Counted from the first letter of the stretch, positions 1 through 6,755 are shown. The stretch: 15,721 bases of DNA from an uncultured Gemella sp. (GCA_947254465.1 CAMYEU010000017.1:1-15721), one strand, 5' to 3'. Notes: generated from the letters alone by a model not told the origin. Numbers and translations: made by a program.

Positions 1-1
1 T

Positions 2-403
2 ATAAAGCATATTCCTAAGAATCCAATATTTGTAGAGGGTGATCAGGATAAACTTACACAGGTATTTGATAATATTGTAAATAATGCGATAAAATACTCT
101 CCTAGCGGTAAGAATATTACAATAAGGGTGAGACAGAACTATCACCATAATAGGGTGAGTATTTCTATTAAAGATGAAGGTGTAGGAATTCCATTAGTCC
201 ACATTGACAAAATCTTTAATAGATTCTACAGAGTTGATAAGAGTAGACAAAGGAGTATGGGAGGAACAGGTTTAGGATTGGCTTTAGCTAAGACTATCGT
301 GGAGGCCCATAAAGGTCGTATTTGGGCGCAAAGTAGAGAAGGTTATGGAAGTATTATATTTGTAACACTGCCTTGTGAACAAATTGATGATGAATGGTTA
401 TAG
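2..403 (+). CDS. walK: WalK (VicK/YycG) sensor histidine kinase, C-terminal part
   Basis: This is the 3' end of a histidine kinase gene whose start lies upstream of the window; frame 2 is open from base 2 to the stop at 401-403. About 133 residues of the HATPase_c domain are visible. The N box reads DNIVNNAIKYSPSG near the start, the G1 box is DEGVGIP, the F box lies around FNRFYRVDKSR, and the G2 box is GGTGLGLALAK. WalK phosphorylates the response regulator WalR, which controls peptidoglycan hydrolases and cell-wall turnover in Bacilli. The assignment to WalK rather than another kinase rests on the two genes that follow directly, walH and walI, which are diagnostic neighbours. An ATG at 128 in the same frame is internal and not a start. 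The sensor, HAMP, PAS and HisKA parts are not in the window. Confidence 0.93.
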   Translation: MKHIPKNPIFVEGDQDKLTQVFDNIVNNAIKYSPSGKNITIRVRQNYHHNRVSISIKDEGVGIPLVHIDKIFNRFYRVDKSRQRSMGGTGLGLALAKTIVEAHKGRIWAQSREGYGSIIFVTLPCEQIDDEWL

Positions 404-414
404 AGGTAAATAAT

Positions 415-1728
415 ATGAAAAGTAAAAGGAAAGAAACTGTTAAATCAGTTGTATTAGGAATACTAGTTCTAATGAGTTTAACTTTATCCTATCTTATTAT
501 TACTTATCAACCAGACTATGAGATTTTTACTAAGAGAACTACTCAAAAATCCATAGAGTCTGATAAAAATAGTCTTTTAAACTTTTTGATTCCTGATAGT
601 GTAGTAAAAAACTATGAGGGATCAAGAGAAGAGCCGATAGTTCAAAATTCTATAACGAAGGTGGCAACTGTCGATGCCGTGAAAAACAAGAAAGTGTTAA
701 AAAATTTACTAACGACAATTTCGGATAGTCAGAGTGTGGAGTCTAGGGTAAGAAACAGAAATATCGAGGATATTACATCGAATAATGTTGAAAAAATTAT
801 GATAAATTATCAAGTAACTCTGGATTCTGCCTTGGTAAAACCTTTATTCTTCTCGGAGGAGAATTCTAATATAAGTTTGGAATTTGATACGATAGTTTTA
901 CTAAAAGATAGACCGAATATGATTTATTTATACAAAAAAGATGATAAAAATTATCTACAAATCACTCTGAAGGATGAAATTTATGATAGGGTAAATAGTA
1001 AATTTAACGAGAAAAAACAAAATTACGCTAAGTATAGTTTAAATAATAGGTATATCTATTTAAAAGAGTCTGATGAAGATAATGTTATAGATGAATATAG
1101 TGCTGAAGATATTAGTTTAAATAGATTAGCTAAGGATATTTTTGAGAAAAAGGATAATCTTAGAATAAGTAATGAAGATGAAGTGACTGATGGCTATGGA
1201 ATATTACGATCTACAAACAATAGATTAGTATATACAAATCCATCAAACGAAGGTGGAAAAGAAGTTGGGGCTACAGTTGCTATAAATAATACCATGAGTT
1301 TCTTGGGACTTGGATATGTGGGAGATACGGATTATCAACTTACTACTGCTCTAGAAGGAATTACTATTTTCCAAGAAGCTTATAAGGATTCGATAGCCTT
1401 TAGTAGAGAAGGTCACGCTGATATTATTTCTGAGGATAATAGTAGTGGAATATATAAGCTGACTTCGCCGAAGAGACTTACGAAAACTTATCTTTCATCA
1501 AGAGAAGCGGAACTTTATTCTGTTGAGAAGACTGAATATGTAATTAATTATCTTTATGAAAGAGTTAATCTTAAAGAGATAAGTGATATAGTTTTGGGTT
1601 ATGAAAAGATCTATAATAAAGATAGAAATAGTTTTAGCTATGTACCAGCATGGTATGTAAAATATAATGATAGATATATGAGTTTTAAAAAATTAAAAGA
1701 GATGATTGACAAGGGAGAGAGACTATGA
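415..1728 (+). CDS. walH: WalH (YycH) regulator of the WalK kinase
   Basis: This 437-residue protein has a short basic N-terminus, one membrane segment (about residues 10-29) and a long extracytoplasmic region, the architecture of the YycH family. With WalI it contacts WalK at the membrane and tunes its activity (inhibitory in Bacillus subtilis, activating in Staphylococcus aureus). The start was set at the ATG at 415, because AGAGG at 402-406 is 8 nt upstream. An in-frame ATG at 394 inside the end of walK has no ribosome binding site. The gene follows walK after 11 nt and overlaps walI by 4 nt (ATGA), so the three are translated from one transcript. Sequence conservation in this family is low, and the call rests on length, topology and position. 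Confidence 0.88.
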   Translation: MKSKRKETVKSVVLGILVLMSLTLSYLIITYQPDYEIFTKRTTQKSIESDKNSLLNFLIPDSVVKNYEGSREEPIVQNSITKVATVDAVKNKKVLKNLLTTISDSQSVESRVRNRNIEDITSNNVEKIMINYQVTLDSALVKPLFFSEENSNISLEFDTIVLLKDRPNMIYLYKKDDKNYLQITLKDEIYDRVNSKFNEKKQNYAKYSLNNRYIYLKESDEDNVIDEYSAEDISLNRLAKDIFEKKDNLRISNEDEVTDGYGILRSTNNRLVYTNPSNEGGKEVGATVAINNTMSFLGLGYVGDTDYQLTTALEGITIFQEAYKDSIAFSREGHADIISEDNSSGIYKLTSPKRLTKTYLSSREAELYSVEKTEYVINYLYERVNLKEISDIVLGYEKIYNKDRNSFSYVPAWYVKYNDRYMSFKKLKEMIDKGERL

Positions 1729-2525
1729 ACTGGGGTAAGATGAAGACATTGTTTATTTACCTATTTGTCGCGCTTAATGCTGTCTTGTTAACATTTTATA
1801 TATATACAGTTCAGAAGAATAAAACAGAAATAGTCCAGGAAAAAGAAATTATTGAACGTTCTATGAAAAATGATAATATAACTGTAGAAGAAAATGCAAC
1901 AAAGCGAGATAATCTTGGTTATGTGAATGTTACAATTTCTGATTTGAAGGATATCCGCAAGGAAGAGAGTGGGCTAAAGTATGAAATTGAAAATGTCGAT
2001 AAGACATCGGCTTTAAAAGTTAGTTCAGAAAATGCTATTACTAACGTAAATAAAGGTAGCTATAGAGCCGAGTTAGATTCATTCTTATTAGAGAAGATGA
2101 AATTAAGTGCGAACTATATTTTTTCTAGTTATAATTCAACAAAAAATGAAGTCATTTTTGAACAACAAATAGATAGTTTTAGAGTTTTTTCAAATAAAAA
2201 TGCGCGAATTGTCTTTAGCGTTGAAAGTAATGGAGATATTAAAAACTTTACTTTGACAAGTGTTTCTAATATAAGAAAAGATAAGAATGAAACGTTAGTT
2301 CCATCTAGCCAGGCTATAAATAGGTTGTATCATGAAGATCTAATTCCTAAAAATTGTCGTGTACGAGCTACTTTAGGATATTATACATATATTTCTCAAA
2401 CGGAAAATCAAGTATTGATACCGACATGGAATGTGGAAATCAGTGATAAAGATGGGCGAGTTAGTAATTACTATGTAGATGCTATTAATCTAAATGTATT
2501 AAATAGAAAAGGTTATAGCTTATAG
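1725..2525 (+). CDS. walI: WalI (YycI) regulator of the WalK kinase
   Basis: This 266-residue protein has one N-terminal membrane segment (about residues 8-25) followed by an extracytoplasmic domain, as expected for YycI/WalI. WalI and WalH form a membrane complex that controls WalK. The ATG overlaps the walH stop in an ATGA junction, which indicates translational coupling. The C-terminal half contains the YPxW-like segment VLIPTWNVEISDKDGR, a pattern common in YycI-type proteins. The operon ends here at a strong terminator. In many Bacilli walJ, which encodes a metallo-beta-lactamase-fold protein, follows walI; here the next gene is dps on the other strand. Confidence 0.87.
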   Translation: MNWGKMKTLFIYLFVALNAVLLTFYIYTVQKNKTEIVQEKEIIERSMKNDNITVEENATKRDNLGYVNVTISDLKDIRKEESGLKYEIENVDKTSALKVSSENAITNVNKGSYRAELDSFLLEKMKLSANYIFSSYNSTKNEVIFEQQIDSFRVFSNKNARIVFSVESNGDIKNFTLTSVSNIRKDKNETLVPSSQAINRLYHEDLIPKNCRVRATLGYYTYISQTENQVLIPTWNVEISDKDGRVSNYYVDAINLNVLNRKGYSL

Positions 2526-2546
2526 ATAGGTATATAATATTAAAGA

Positions 2547-2587
2547 AAAAAACTATTCATTACGATAAACGTAATGAATAGTTTTTT
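2547..2587. terminator. Bidirectional terminator between walI and dps
   Basis: A perfect 14-bp stem (2551-2564 with 2570-2583) closes a 5-nt loop, ATAAA. It is flanked by A-runs and T-runs that extend the pairing to 18 bp. A U-tract exists on both strands, so the element can end the wal transcript and the opposing dps transcript. Confidence 0.93.
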
Positions 2588-2592
2588 GTGTA

Positions 2593-3027
2593 TTATTCAG
2601 ATAAGTAAGATTTTAACATCCAAACATTTTTTTCTAATTGAGTTTTTAATCCTAATGCTAAGTCTGAAGTACCTTGATCTTCTTCATCTTCAGCTACCCC
2701 CATAAGATGAGTTAAGTCATTGATTAATAACTCAAAGTCGTGGAATATAGCTGCAACCATTTCAGAAGTTGTTTCTTTTTCAGTTGCTTCTTGGATTGTT
2801 GCGATTTCTAAAGCACCTTTAAGTGTTGAAACTGGGCGGCCCCCAATAGCTAATAATCTTTCTGCAACTTCATCTAAAGATTCTGCTGTGTGATTATAGT
2901 AATTTTCAAATACTTCGTGTAGTGTGTAGAAGCTACGTCCTTTTACATACCAGTGGAAGCTGTGTAATTTTGTGTATAATACTGTTAAGTTAGCAACAAG
3001 TTTATTTAATTCTGTTGTACGTGTCAT
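2593..3027 (-). CDS. dps: Dps-family iron-storage and DNA-protection ferritin
   Basis: This 144-residue protein belongs to the Dps/miniferritin family, which forms 12-subunit shells, oxidises Fe(II) with peroxide and stores the iron. The ferroxidase-site residues known from Listeria innocua Dps (H31, H43, D47, D58, E62) align with H25, H37, E41, D52 and E56 here. They sit in FHWYVKG, TLHEVFE and SLDEVAERLLAIGG. All are kept except the conservative D-to-E change at position 41. A good ribosome binding site (AAAGGAG) precedes the ATG. The gene is monocistronic between the shared terminator and its own promoter at 3064-3092. In a catalase-poor lactic-type bacterium this would be a main peroxide and iron defence (inference). 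No N-terminal DNA-binding tail is evident. Confidence 0.95.
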   Translation of the reverse strand: MTRTTELNKLVANLTVLYTKLHSFHWYVKGRSFYTLHEVFENYYNHTAESLDEVAERLLAIGGRPVSTLKGALEIATIQEATEKETTSEMVAAIFHDFELLINDLTHLMGVAEDEEDQGTSDLALGLKTQLEKNVWMLKSYLSE

Positions 3028-3063
3028 TGTAAATTCTCTCCTTTATTTTCTATTTATGATTAA

Positions 3064-3092
3064 ATTATAGCACCATGAGTTACACGTGTAAA
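3064..3092 (-). promoter_or_regulatory. dps promoter with an overlapping palindrome
   Basis: On the minus strand TTTACA (3087-3092) and TATAAT (3064-3069) are separated by exactly 17 nt, about 40 bp upstream of the dps start. A perfect 12-bp palindrome, TTACACGTGTAA (3080-3091), overlaps the -35 hexamer. Its core TACACGTGTA fits the TACANNTGTA pattern bound by CopY/BlaI-type repressors, which suggests an operator. The regulator is not identified. Confidence 0.8.
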
Positions 3093-3116
3093 GTTTATGA
3101 GCTTATAAAAGTTATT

Positions 3117-3129
3117 GAGAATTATTCTC
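3117..3129. promoter_or_regulatory. Perfect inverted repeat upstream of dps, Fur/PerR-like
   Basis: GAGAATTATTCTC is a perfect 6-1-6 dyad, 25 bp upstream of the dps -35. With its flanks it matches 11 of 14 fixed positions of the 7-1-7 Fur box TGATAATNATTATCA. It is a candidate site for a Fur-family regulator (Fur, PerR or Zur). This is inference from pattern only. Confidence 0.4.
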
Positions 3130-3178
3130 TAAAAAGAATGTTGATTTAGCAATGTTTCCTGAGGTGAAAAAATATAAG

Positions 3179-3193
3179 TGATAATCGATATCA
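3179..3193. promoter_or_regulatory. Candidate Fur box between dps and yidD
   Basis: TGATAATCGATATCA matches 12 of the 14 fixed positions of the 7-1-7 Fur box TGATAATNATTATCA, with mismatches only just right of centre. It lies 34 bp upstream of the yidD -35 and about 85 bp upstream of the dps -35. It could serve either divergent gene or be chance in AT-rich DNA. Confidence 0.4.
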
Positions 3194-3227
3194 TATAAAT
3201 GCTAGACATAGTTATTAATTTAAAAAT

Positions 3228-3256
3228 TTGAAATAAACTTTATTAGTTGATAAAAT
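3228..3256 (+). promoter_or_regulatory. yidD promoter
   Basis: TTGAAA (3228-3233) and TAAAAT (3251-3256) are separated by 17 nt and lie 24 bp upstream of the yidD ATG. An AAAGGGG ribosome binding site follows. Confidence 0.65.
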
Positions 3257-3279
3257 AAAGAGCGAAAGGGGTAGGATCT

Positions 3280-3531
3280 ATGGCAAGATTATGCATAATT
3301 TTAATAAAACTATATAGACGATATATATCACGTTATACCAAACCAACGTGTAGATTTTCCCCTACATGTTCAAGTTATGCTTTGGAAAGTTATAAGAGAT
3401 TTGGTTTTTTCTTAGGTACATATTTAACTGTTAAGAGATTATTAAAGTGTCATCCGCTATATAAAGGTGAGTACTTTGATAATGTACCTTTATTTAAGAA
3501 AGATATATTCAAATTTGGAAGAAAAAAATAA
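3280..3531 (+). CDS. yidD: YidD membrane-protein insertion efficiency factor
   Basis: This 83-residue protein has the YidD family signature. It includes the RRYISRYTKPTCRFSPTCS segment with C24 and C30, the conserved SSYALESYKRFG stretch, and the KRLLKCHPLYKGEYFD segment. Family members are small amphipathic proteins at the inner face of the membrane that assist YidC/Oxa1-type insertion. Length agrees with the family (about 70-90 residues). The ATG follows an AAAGGGG ribosome binding site. In many genomes yidD sits near rpmH-rnpA-yidC; here it stands alone with its own promoter and terminator. The stop codon lies inside the left arm of that terminator. Confidence 0.93.
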   Translation: MARLCIILIKLYRRYISRYTKPTCRFSPTCSSYALESYKRFGFFLGTYLTVKRLLKCHPLYKGEYFDNVPLFKKDIFKFGRKK

Positions 3532-3564
3532 AGAGGCCGCTAAGTTTGGTTGCCTCTTTATTTT
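3525..3564. terminator. Terminator after yidD
   Basis: A perfect 13-bp stem (3525-3537 with 3552-3564) encloses a 14-nt loop and ends in TTTT. The reverse strand also ends in a U-rich run, so the element could stop transcription from the minus-strand remnant at 3634-3901. Its left arm includes the yidD stop codon (3529-3531). Confidence 0.85.
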
Positions 3565-3633
3565 GGGCGAAATTGTTATTTTGGATAAATATTAAGAATA
3601 ATGATTATATTCGTAGAACTAAAAGGGATTCTT

Positions 3634-3901
3634 TTAACGAAATAACTTTCTAAAATTTATCCACTTAAAGTATTTGTGAGGTAAATCCTCATAATTATCC
3701 ACAAATGCTAAGTTTATATGTTATTTATCTATGATGTTTCCAGTATTTAACCATGCTGCAATCTCGCCCAGGAATCTATAGATATTTTATAACCAGCTTC
3801 TTTCTATAAGAAACAAAGCCGTAGTATAAAATGAATTTCTTATCTGTATCATCACCTAAAGATTTCAAAAATTCTTTTTTCTCTTCTTTTTTCACTTTCA
3901 T
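3634..3901 (-). pseudogene. Decayed small gene, family not recognised
   Basis: Read on the minus strand from the ATG at 3901, the frame gives about 41 residues starting MKVKKEEKKEFLKSLGDD, then stops. Coding-like sequence continues in a second frame (EAGYKISIDSWA), then in a third (GEIAAWLNTGNIIDK). After one in-frame stop at 3721-3723 it continues as AFVDNYEDLPHKYFKW until the stop at 3634. Two frameshifts (near 3790-3800 and near 3760) and one nonsense codon therefore break what looks like a protein of about 90-95 residues. The fragments have ordinary protein composition and their order is collinear, which argues against chance. No good ribosome binding site is seen. I do not recognise the family. 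Sequencing error is an alternative explanation for the frameshifts, but not for the additional stop. Confidence 0.6.
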
Positions 3902-4033
3902 TATAACATAGATGAATTAATATGGAAATAAATTATGCAATAAAATTTATGGTTTTTAATATAATTAATAGTGATTATTATCATCTGCTTTAATATGTAA
4001 ACTAGTAGTTGTATTTCATACTATATAAAATAT

Positions 4034-4067
4034 GATAATAAATTAATAAGTTTATTAATTTATTATC
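4034..4067. repeat. 34-bp AT-rich perfect palindrome
   Basis: Two perfect 16-nt arms (4034-4049 and 4052-4067) are separated by only two bases (GT). No U-tract follows. The rest of 3902-4110 is about 80% A+T and shows no coding signal. The palindrome could be a cruciform, a degenerate terminator or a protein site; its role is unknown. Confidence 0.7.
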
Positions 4068-4110
4068 TATGCTGAATATCGAAGTAATTTTCATATTATT
4101 TGTGTAAAAT

Positions 4111-4139
4111 AAAGACTCTGATGCTAATTGTCAGAGTCT
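4111..4139 (-). terminator. Terminator after the ferrochelatase gene
   Basis: On the minus strand a 9-bp stem, AGACTCTGA (4113-4121) with TCAGAGTCT (4131-4139), and a 9-nt loop are followed by TTTATTTTAC. It lies 17 nt beyond the stop of the ferrochelatase gene. Confidence 0.85.
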
Positions 4140-4155
4140 AGTATTTAAAAATAAT

Positions 4156-5316
4156 TTATTTTTTATTAAGGATAGTTGTAATTGATTTAAGTATTTTTAA
4201 AGCAAGTTTATCTTTTTTATTAGCTAATGATTTTGTAATTAAATTAGAAGTTTTAATTTTTTCTTCATTTTCTTTATTAGCTAACATTTTCTTAACGAAG
4301 TCCGGCATTTCAGGCTTTTCGCCATCTTTTTTGTTGGCTAACATTTCTCTAACGAAGTCTGGCATCTCTCCTTTTGGTTTATCCATTTCATTAAATGTTG
4401 TCTTCTCTGGATTATGCGAAATAAAAGGATTGTTTTTATTAGCTTCAATCGTTGACACAAGAGCATCTATTAGGCGAGAATCGTAGTTCGGCATAGGGGG
4501 TCTATGATAAGTTATTCCAAATTCCTCACAAAGGTCTCGACACTCAACATCGTTATCGAAAAGAACTTCGATATGCTCGCTGATAAAGCTAAGTGGAACG
4601 AATATATAATGCTTAGGATGTTCTTTTTGCTCTCTTAAGTACTCAAGAACATCAGGCTTAATCCATGGCATTCCAATATCACTTTCACTTTGCCAAGTAT
4701 TCGTATAGTTTTCATTTTCAAGACCTATTTTTTCGGCTATAAGTTTTGTCATATCAAAGATTTGCTCTACGTATGGATCATTATATTTTAAAGCGATTTC
4801 AGGTACGCTGTGTGCAGAGAAAACTACTTTATAGCTATCCTCTTTCACTTTTTCAGTAATAATTTTTTTGATTTCATCTGCCCAGAATTCAATTAACTTC
4901 TCTTCTTTGTACCAGGATTTTATTATATTAAATTTAATTTTATCACTTTTAATAAATCTTTCGTAACCCATAATAGAGTAGAATGAATAGTGTGGTTCAA
5001 GAATTAAACAAATACATTCTTCTATACCATCATCTTCCATTTTTGAAATTATATTAGGTATATAAGGTGAAGAGAATTTATTGGCAAAGTATACTTTATA
5101 TTCATCTTCTACAGATTCCCTTAAAAGTTCAACTTCTTTAAGTGTTATCTCTTGAAGGGGTGAACCATCAATGCGAAGATAATTTTTTAAAAGTAGATTA
5201 ATTTCTTCGTCGTTAGGACGAACTCCTTTTCTAATATTTGTGAAAAATTTTGCTATACCCTCAAATGTGTATTCTTCGGGTGTTCCATATGTCATTACTA
5301 AAATAGCTTTGTTCAT
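4156..5316 (-). CDS. cpfC: Ferrochelatase (coproporphyrin III type) with repeated C-terminal tail
   Basis: This 386-residue protein is a HemH/CpfC-type ferrochelatase, which inserts Fe(II) into coproporphyrin III in Gram-positive bacteria. The catalytic pair known in Bacillus subtilis (H183, E264) corresponds to H169 in FSAHSVPE and E250 in SFISEHIEVLFDND. MTYGTP near the start carries the conserved Tyr (Y10). The catalytic domain ends near residue 310, close to the usual family length. About 75 further residues form a charged tail with three units, EMPDFVREMLANKK (317-330), EMPDFVKKMLANKE (336-349) and TSNLITKSLANKK (356-368), and then a Lys-rich end. The repeats have a 19-residue period. 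This tail is not part of known ferrochelatases. The ATG has a GAGAGGT ribosome binding site, and a TATAAT -10 is visible at 5351-5356 without a good -35. No other haem genes are nearby. An older symbol is hemH. Confidence 0.92.
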   Translation of the reverse strand: MNKAILVMTYGTPEEYTFEGIAKFFTNIRKGVRPNDEEINLLLKNYLRIDGSPLQEITLKEVELLRESVEDEYKVYFANKFSSPYIPNIISKMEDDGIEECICLILEPHYSFYSIMGYERFIKSDKIKFNIIKSWYKEEKLIEFWADEIKKIITEKVKEDSYKVVFSAHSVPEIALKYNDPYVEQIFDMTKLIAEKIGLENENYTNTWQSESDIGMPWIKPDVLEYLREQKEHPKHYIFVPLSFISEHIEVLFDNDVECRDLCEEFGITYHRPPMPNYDSRLIDALVSTIEANKNNPFISHNPEKTTFNEMDKPKGEMPDFVREMLANKKDGEKPEMPDFVKKMLANKENEEKIKTSNLITKSLANKKDKLALKILKSITTILNKK

Positions 5317-5512
5317 TTTTTAACCTCTCAAAATAGTCTAGTCATGTATAATTATATCATTTTTTGTACTAAAACACACGTATTATTAATCTATTACAGA
5401 TAATTATTGTTAATTATAAACTAGTACTGTGTAAATAATTTTAAAATATATATTACTCGGTAAAATAAGTGATGGAACATACTTTAAAATTTAGAAATAT
5501 TATAAAAAACTA

Positions 5513-5541
5513 TTGCAAAAGTTTATAAAAAGTAATAATAT
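5513..5541 (+). promoter_or_regulatory. Promoter of the small membrane-anchored protein gene
   Basis: TTGCAA (5513-5518) and TAATAT (5536-5541) are separated by 17 nt, upstream of the hairpin leader at 5567-5589 and the gene at 5621. The rest of the 5317-5512 gap is AT-rich and shows no other recognisable element apart from the ferrochelatase upstream region. Confidence 0.6.
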
Positions 5542-5566
5542 AAAAGTTAACTTAAAAGTATACTAA

Positions 5567-5589
5567 TTAGAGATTTTAAGAATCTCTAA
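5567..5589 (+). other. Leader hairpin before the ribosome binding site at 5604
   Basis: A perfect 9-bp inverted repeat, TTAGAGATT and AATCTCTAA, with loop TTAAG would form in the 5' untranslated region, 14 nt before the AAGGAGG. It lacks a U-tract, so it is more likely an RNA-stability or protein-binding hairpin than a terminator. Confidence 0.55.
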
Positions 5590-5620
5590 CTAGCTGAGGT
5601 GAAAAGGAGGAAATACTTTA

Positions 5621-5977
5621 ATGAAAAAGAAAATAGTAGGTATGTTAACTTTTATTGCGGCAGTTGGTGGAGTTATATATATGAAAAATAATCCTAAATA
5701 CAAGGAAATTGTTAGAAATGTAAAGACAGCGGATGCACGTGGTTTTTATGAAAAAATAATTTTAGAAAAAGACAAACTGGCCTTTACTGCAAAAGCAAAA
5801 ATTAAAGATTATAAAATTGACTATGAGAGTATTAGAAATGTCGGAGAGAAAATTTATGCACGTTTAATAGTGAATAATGATGAAAAATTGAATATTGATA
5901 CGGTACTTAATGAAAAAAATAAAAATGTAGAAGAAGTATCACATTCAGAAAAACTTGATGAATTATTAAATAAGTAA
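5621..5977 (+). CDS. Small membrane-anchored protein of unknown function
   Basis: This 118-residue protein is not recognised. A basic start (MKKK) is followed by one hydrophobic segment at about residues 5-21, ending MKNNPKYKE. The remainder is hydrophilic and lysine-rich. It may be a signal-anchor protein facing outward, or a cytoplasmic-tail protein resembling the small YtxH-like stress proteins, but no family motif supports either reading. A very strong AAGGAGG at 5604-5610 sits 10 nt before the ATG, and a plausible promoter lies upstream, so the gene is probably well expressed. It is monocistronic and converges on ribU across a shared terminator. Confidence 0.8.
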   Translation: MKKKIVGMLTFIAAVGGVIYMKNNPKYKEIVRNVKTADARGFYEKIILEKDKLAFTAKAKIKDYKIDYESIRNVGEKIYARLIVNNDEKLNIDTVLNEKNKNVEEVSHSEKLDELLNK

Positions 5978-6009
5978 CTTAGTAGATATTTCCTAGGAAA
6001 TAAAAAAAG

Positions 6010-6046
6010 AATCCTCCATTACAGTAAGGTGATGTAATGGAGGATT
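6010..6046. terminator. Bidirectional terminator between the small membrane protein gene and ribU
   Basis: A perfect 14-bp stem (6010-6023 with 6033-6046) and a 9-nt loop are flanked by an A-run on the left and TTTTT on the right. It can serve both converging transcripts. Confidence 0.93.
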
Positions 6047-6076
6047 TTTCATGGTTAAATTAATTAGTATCTAGTA

Positions 6077-6637
6077 TTATGCAAAACGGCTACGAATACT
6101 AGTCGGTATTGATTTATAAACACTCTTAGTGACGAAGAATAAGAATGTTACTAAAGCACCTTTTAGTAGGTTGAATGGTACGATACCAACAGCTACGATT
6201 GTTTTTACATTAGTCACGATATCCGCTAAGTTCATAATATATCCATAAGCTGGAAGTAATACGAAGTAGTTAAGAAGTGACATGAATAATGTTATTGCCA
6301 GTGTTCCTAAGATTCCACCGATAATAGTCTTAACAGTACCTTTTTTATAGAAAAGAACGATGATACTGATAAAAGTAAATTCTACCACGATATTAGCGAT
6401 TGATCCGATTGGTTCATGTGATAATAGAGCGAAGTGTAGGAAGTTTTTTAAGAATGACACTAAAAGTGCATCTTTATAACCTAATAATAACAACGCCATA
6501 AATAGCGGTATGAATGTAAAATCAAATTTTAGAAATGGTGGCAAGAATGGCACAGCAAAACTAAAAAAAGATAGAAGTAGAGCAATAACTGCAAGCATCC
6601 CACTTAAAACTAGTGAGTGAACATTTTTTTTATACAT
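6077..6637 (-). CDS. ribU: RibU, riboflavin-binding S component of an ECF transporter
   Basis: This 186-residue, very hydrophobic protein has about six membrane segments. The signature region FAVPFLPPFLKFDFTFIP near residues 27-44 and the stretch KNFLHFALLSHEPIGSIANIVVE are typical of RibU. It binds riboflavin outside the cell and works with the shared energising module EcfA-EcfA'-EcfT, which is not in this window. The identity is confirmed by the FMN riboswitch in its leader (6848-6954). An AGAGGT ribosome binding site is about 7 nt before the ATG. The gene is monocistronic. No riboflavin biosynthesis genes are present here, consistent with uptake being important (inference). Confidence 0.95.
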   Translation of the reverse strand: MYKKNVHSLVLSGMLAVIALLLSFFSFAVPFLPPFLKFDFTFIPLFMALLLLGYKDALLVSFLKNFLHFALLSHEPIGSIANIVVEFTFISIIVLFYKKGTVKTIIGGILGTLAITLFMSLLNYFVLLPAYGYIMNLADIVTNVKTIVAVGIVPFNLLKGALVTFLFFVTKSVYKSIPTSIRSRFA

Positions 6638-6724
6638 TTAAAACCTCTTTCCTATCTTCATAGGCAATAAAATAGCCGCAATATTATTTTTGAAAAGGTG
6701 TATTTTAAATCTATAATTAGAAAT

Positions 6725-6755
6725 AAAAAACACCACTTTAAAAACATTAAAGCGG
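6725..6755 (-). terminator. Intrinsic terminator of the FMN riboswitch expression platform
   Basis: On the minus strand CCGCTTTAA (6755-6747) pairs with TTAAAGTGG (6741-6733), including one G-U wobble, followed by TGTTTTTTATTT. It lies between the riboswitch aptamer and the ribU start, the expected place for FMN-dependent premature termination. Confidence 0.82.

Noticed and set aside
394..414. Alternative upstream start of walH at 394
   Set aside because: It lies inside the end of walK without a ribosome binding site, while the ATG at 415 has AGAGG 8 nt upstream.
4000..4110. Hidden small gene between the pseudogene and the ferrochelatase terminator
   Set aside because: All frames are interrupted by stops, composition is very AT-rich and no ribosome binding site is present.
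5346..5360. PerR box over the ferrochelatase promoter (TATAATTATA)
   Set aside because: It is a 5-0-5 palindrome that coincides with the -10 TATAAT and does not fit the 7-1-7 PerR pattern; likely composition.
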